Of a stretch of 6,171 bases of DNA, positions 5,691-6,171 are shown piece after piece. The notes beneath the pieces were generated by a model that saw nothing but the letters and a program-made list of their open reading frames with translations, searched no databases and was not told where the DNA came from. The DNA is taken from NCBI GenBank assembly GCA_013414725.1, contig CP058706.1, positions 2,399,971 through 2,406,141 of the forward strand, given 5' to 3'. Both the position numbers and the translations under genes were made by a program. Source of the stretch: Coxiellaceae bacterium. Its GTDB lineage: Bacteria > Pseudomonadota > Gammaproteobacteria > GCA-013414725. Numbering within the stretch: position 1 is the stretch's first letter; each line of letters begins with the position of its first letter.

Positions 5691-5794
5691 TATTCAAATG
5701 AGTTTACATTCTCCTTGTTTATGAATGATCTCCCTATGTGCAGCAAAGACTACACTTTTTCTTATCAAATTGTTAAGTAAATTTTAGGTTTTAC

Positions 5795-5826
5795 AAAATT
5801 TAAGCCTTAACAGAGGCTTAAATTTT
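5795..5826 (+). terminator. Intrinsic-terminator-like hairpin with no clear gene to serve
   Basis: Two perfect 13-bp arms, AAAATTTAAGCCT and AGGCTTAAATTTT, surround the 6-nt loop TAACAG. On the plus strand GG and then six T follow, the layout of an intrinsic terminator, with a T-ending 3' arm as well. No plus-strand gene precedes it. Read on the minus strand it lies about 117 bp upstream of gene A, and only the T residues of its own 3' arm could act as a U tract. It may end antisense or read-through transcription, or be left from a lost gene. Confidence 0.55.
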
Positions 5827-5840
5827 GGTTTTTTATTTGT

Positions 5841-5916
5841 CGTAGTTTGGGGCAAGCGAAGCGGACCCACCACTTCCTATAATTTGGTGGATCCGCCTCA
5901 CTTGATCCACCCTACG
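5841..5916. repeat. 76-bp imperfect inverted repeat, REP-like dispersed element
   Basis: Two 32-nt arms (5841-5872 and 5885-5916) flank a 12-nt AT-rich loop. Comparing one arm with the reverse complement of the other gives 25 of 32 matches. The right arm, read on the minus strand, is CGTAGGGTGGATCAAG followed by GCGGATCCACC after a short spacer. Repeats with a GTAGGGTGG...CCACC core are widespread in bacterial intergenic DNA, and REP-type repeats are often associated with RAYT (IS200/IS605-like) transposases; assigning this copy to them is inference from memory of the pattern. It lies between divergent genes A and the glycosyltransferase. No transposase gene is in the window. Confidence 0.65.
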
Positions 5917-5989
5917 TTTCTGACTGGTAAATCACTGATCATCCTGGTAGGATGCCAATTCCATTATTTTTTAATAAATTAGTATCATC

Positions 5990-6171
5990 ATGACATCTTG
6001 GCTGCGCGATCTCACCTTACTGGCATTGTTACTAGGCCTTTTATACGGGGCCTTCTTAGGAGCAAGGCCTTTGACTAGCCCTGATGAGGGGCGTTATGCC
6101 GAAATTCCACGTGAAATGGTCGAAACCGGCGATTACATCACTCCGCATTTGAATTACGTTAAATACTTCGA
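5990..6171 (+). CDS. ArnT-family (GT-C) glycosyltransferase, N-terminus only
   Basis: This is the first 60 codons of an integral inner-membrane glycosyltransferase that uses a polyprenyl-phosphate sugar donor. ArnT itself transfers 4-amino-4-deoxy-L-arabinose to lipid A; the exact sugar and acceptor here cannot be told from the N-terminus. A hydrophobic helix at about 7-25 is followed by the family signature PDEGRYAEIPREMVETGDYI at 31-50, with D32 and E33 in the first periplasmic loop where GT-C enzymes keep essential acidic residues, and by PHLNYVKYF at 52-60, where ArnT proteins have a similar PHL...YF. The start is ATG 5990; an in-frame TAA lies about 15 nt upstream, so no longer N-terminus is possible. 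No good Shine-Dalgarno is seen, which may mean weak translation. A full family member would be about 550 aa. It is divergent from gene A. Confidence 0.85.
   Translation, partial: MTSWLRDLTLLALLLGLLYGAFLGARPLTSPDEGRYAEIPREMVETGDYITPHLNYVKYF

Larger units (their letters stand above)
5679..5989. other. 311-bp divergent intergenic region
   Basis: This stretch separates gene A (minus) from the glycosyltransferase (plus). It holds the gene A ribosome site, the 5795-5826 hairpin and the 5841-5916 inverted repeat. No convincing sigma-70 promoter stands out: on the minus strand TTAACA near 5770 followed 18 nt later by TAGTCT is a weak candidate for gene A, and on the plus strand the AT-rich stretch at about 5964-5983 could hold a -10 for the glycosyltransferase. 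Both are guesses. Confidence 0.4.

Noticed and set aside
5700..5716. AGGAG followed at once by ATG TAA on the minus strand upstream of gene A
   Set aside because: An AGGAG one base from an ATG that is followed directly by a stop is not a usable leader gene; the nearer GGGAG explains the gene A start.
5395..5724. 109-codon plus-strand frame, followed through an ATGA overlap by a 19-codon frame (5721-5780) and then the hairpin at 5795-5826
   Set aside because: It looks like an operon end, but the opposite strand has a ribosome site, two clear membrane helices and correct charge placement. The plus-strand product is a Thr/Ser/Ile-rich mirror of that with no ribosome site, and the 19-codon frame also lacks one.
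1..6171. CRISPR array, tRNA, rRNA or toxin-antitoxin system
   Set aside because: No regularly spaced repeats, cloverleaf-like segment, rRNA signature or recognisable toxin-antitoxin pair was seen on either strand.

Overview
The window looks like chromosomal DNA of a gammaproteobacterium. Two recognisable housekeeping-type genes sit at the ends: most of recR on the left and the first 60 codons of an ArnT-family (GT-C) glycosyltransferase on the right. Both read cleanly in frame and sampled lines are about 47-60% GC. Lines sampled between them range from about 23% to 47% GC. An intracellular lineage such as the Legionellales would fit the anonymous, helix-rich, effector-like proteins in the middle, but nothing here proves the taxon.

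Layout: recR (+) ends at 585. A minus-strand cluster then runs from 5678 down to 623, convergent with recR (37 bp between stop codons) and divergent from the glycosyltransferase. It appears as eleven short overlapping or abutting reading frames, but these are best explained as three genes in series, called A, B and C here. A (5678-4900) is a two-helix membrane-hairpin protein with a coiled coil and an acidic tail, about 259 aa once restored. B (4854-2866) is a large all-helical protein of about 650-663 aa. C (2854-623) is a helical/coiled-coil protein with an Asn/Pro/Gln linker, about 742 aa. Every break but one is a frame change at or beside a short A or T run; the exception is a TGA at the third codon of B. 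Shine-Dalgarno sequences support the starts of A (GGGAG) and C (AGAGGG, overlapping the stop of B), so A-B-C looks like one operon read from near 5678.

The remaining 311 bp (5679-5989) hold no credible gene. They contain a 13-bp-stem hairpin followed by a T run (5795-5826) and a 76-bp imperfect inverted repeat of the dispersed GTAGGGTGGATC type (5841-5916). The cluster therefore looks like an acquired, AT-rich accessory block inserted between core genes and now decaying, or an intact operon whose assembly carries homopolymer indels. The sequence alone cannot separate these. No function can be assigned to A, B or C. An acidic patch 11-17 residues from the end of A resembles the E-block signal of Dot/Icm substrates and is the best functional lead.
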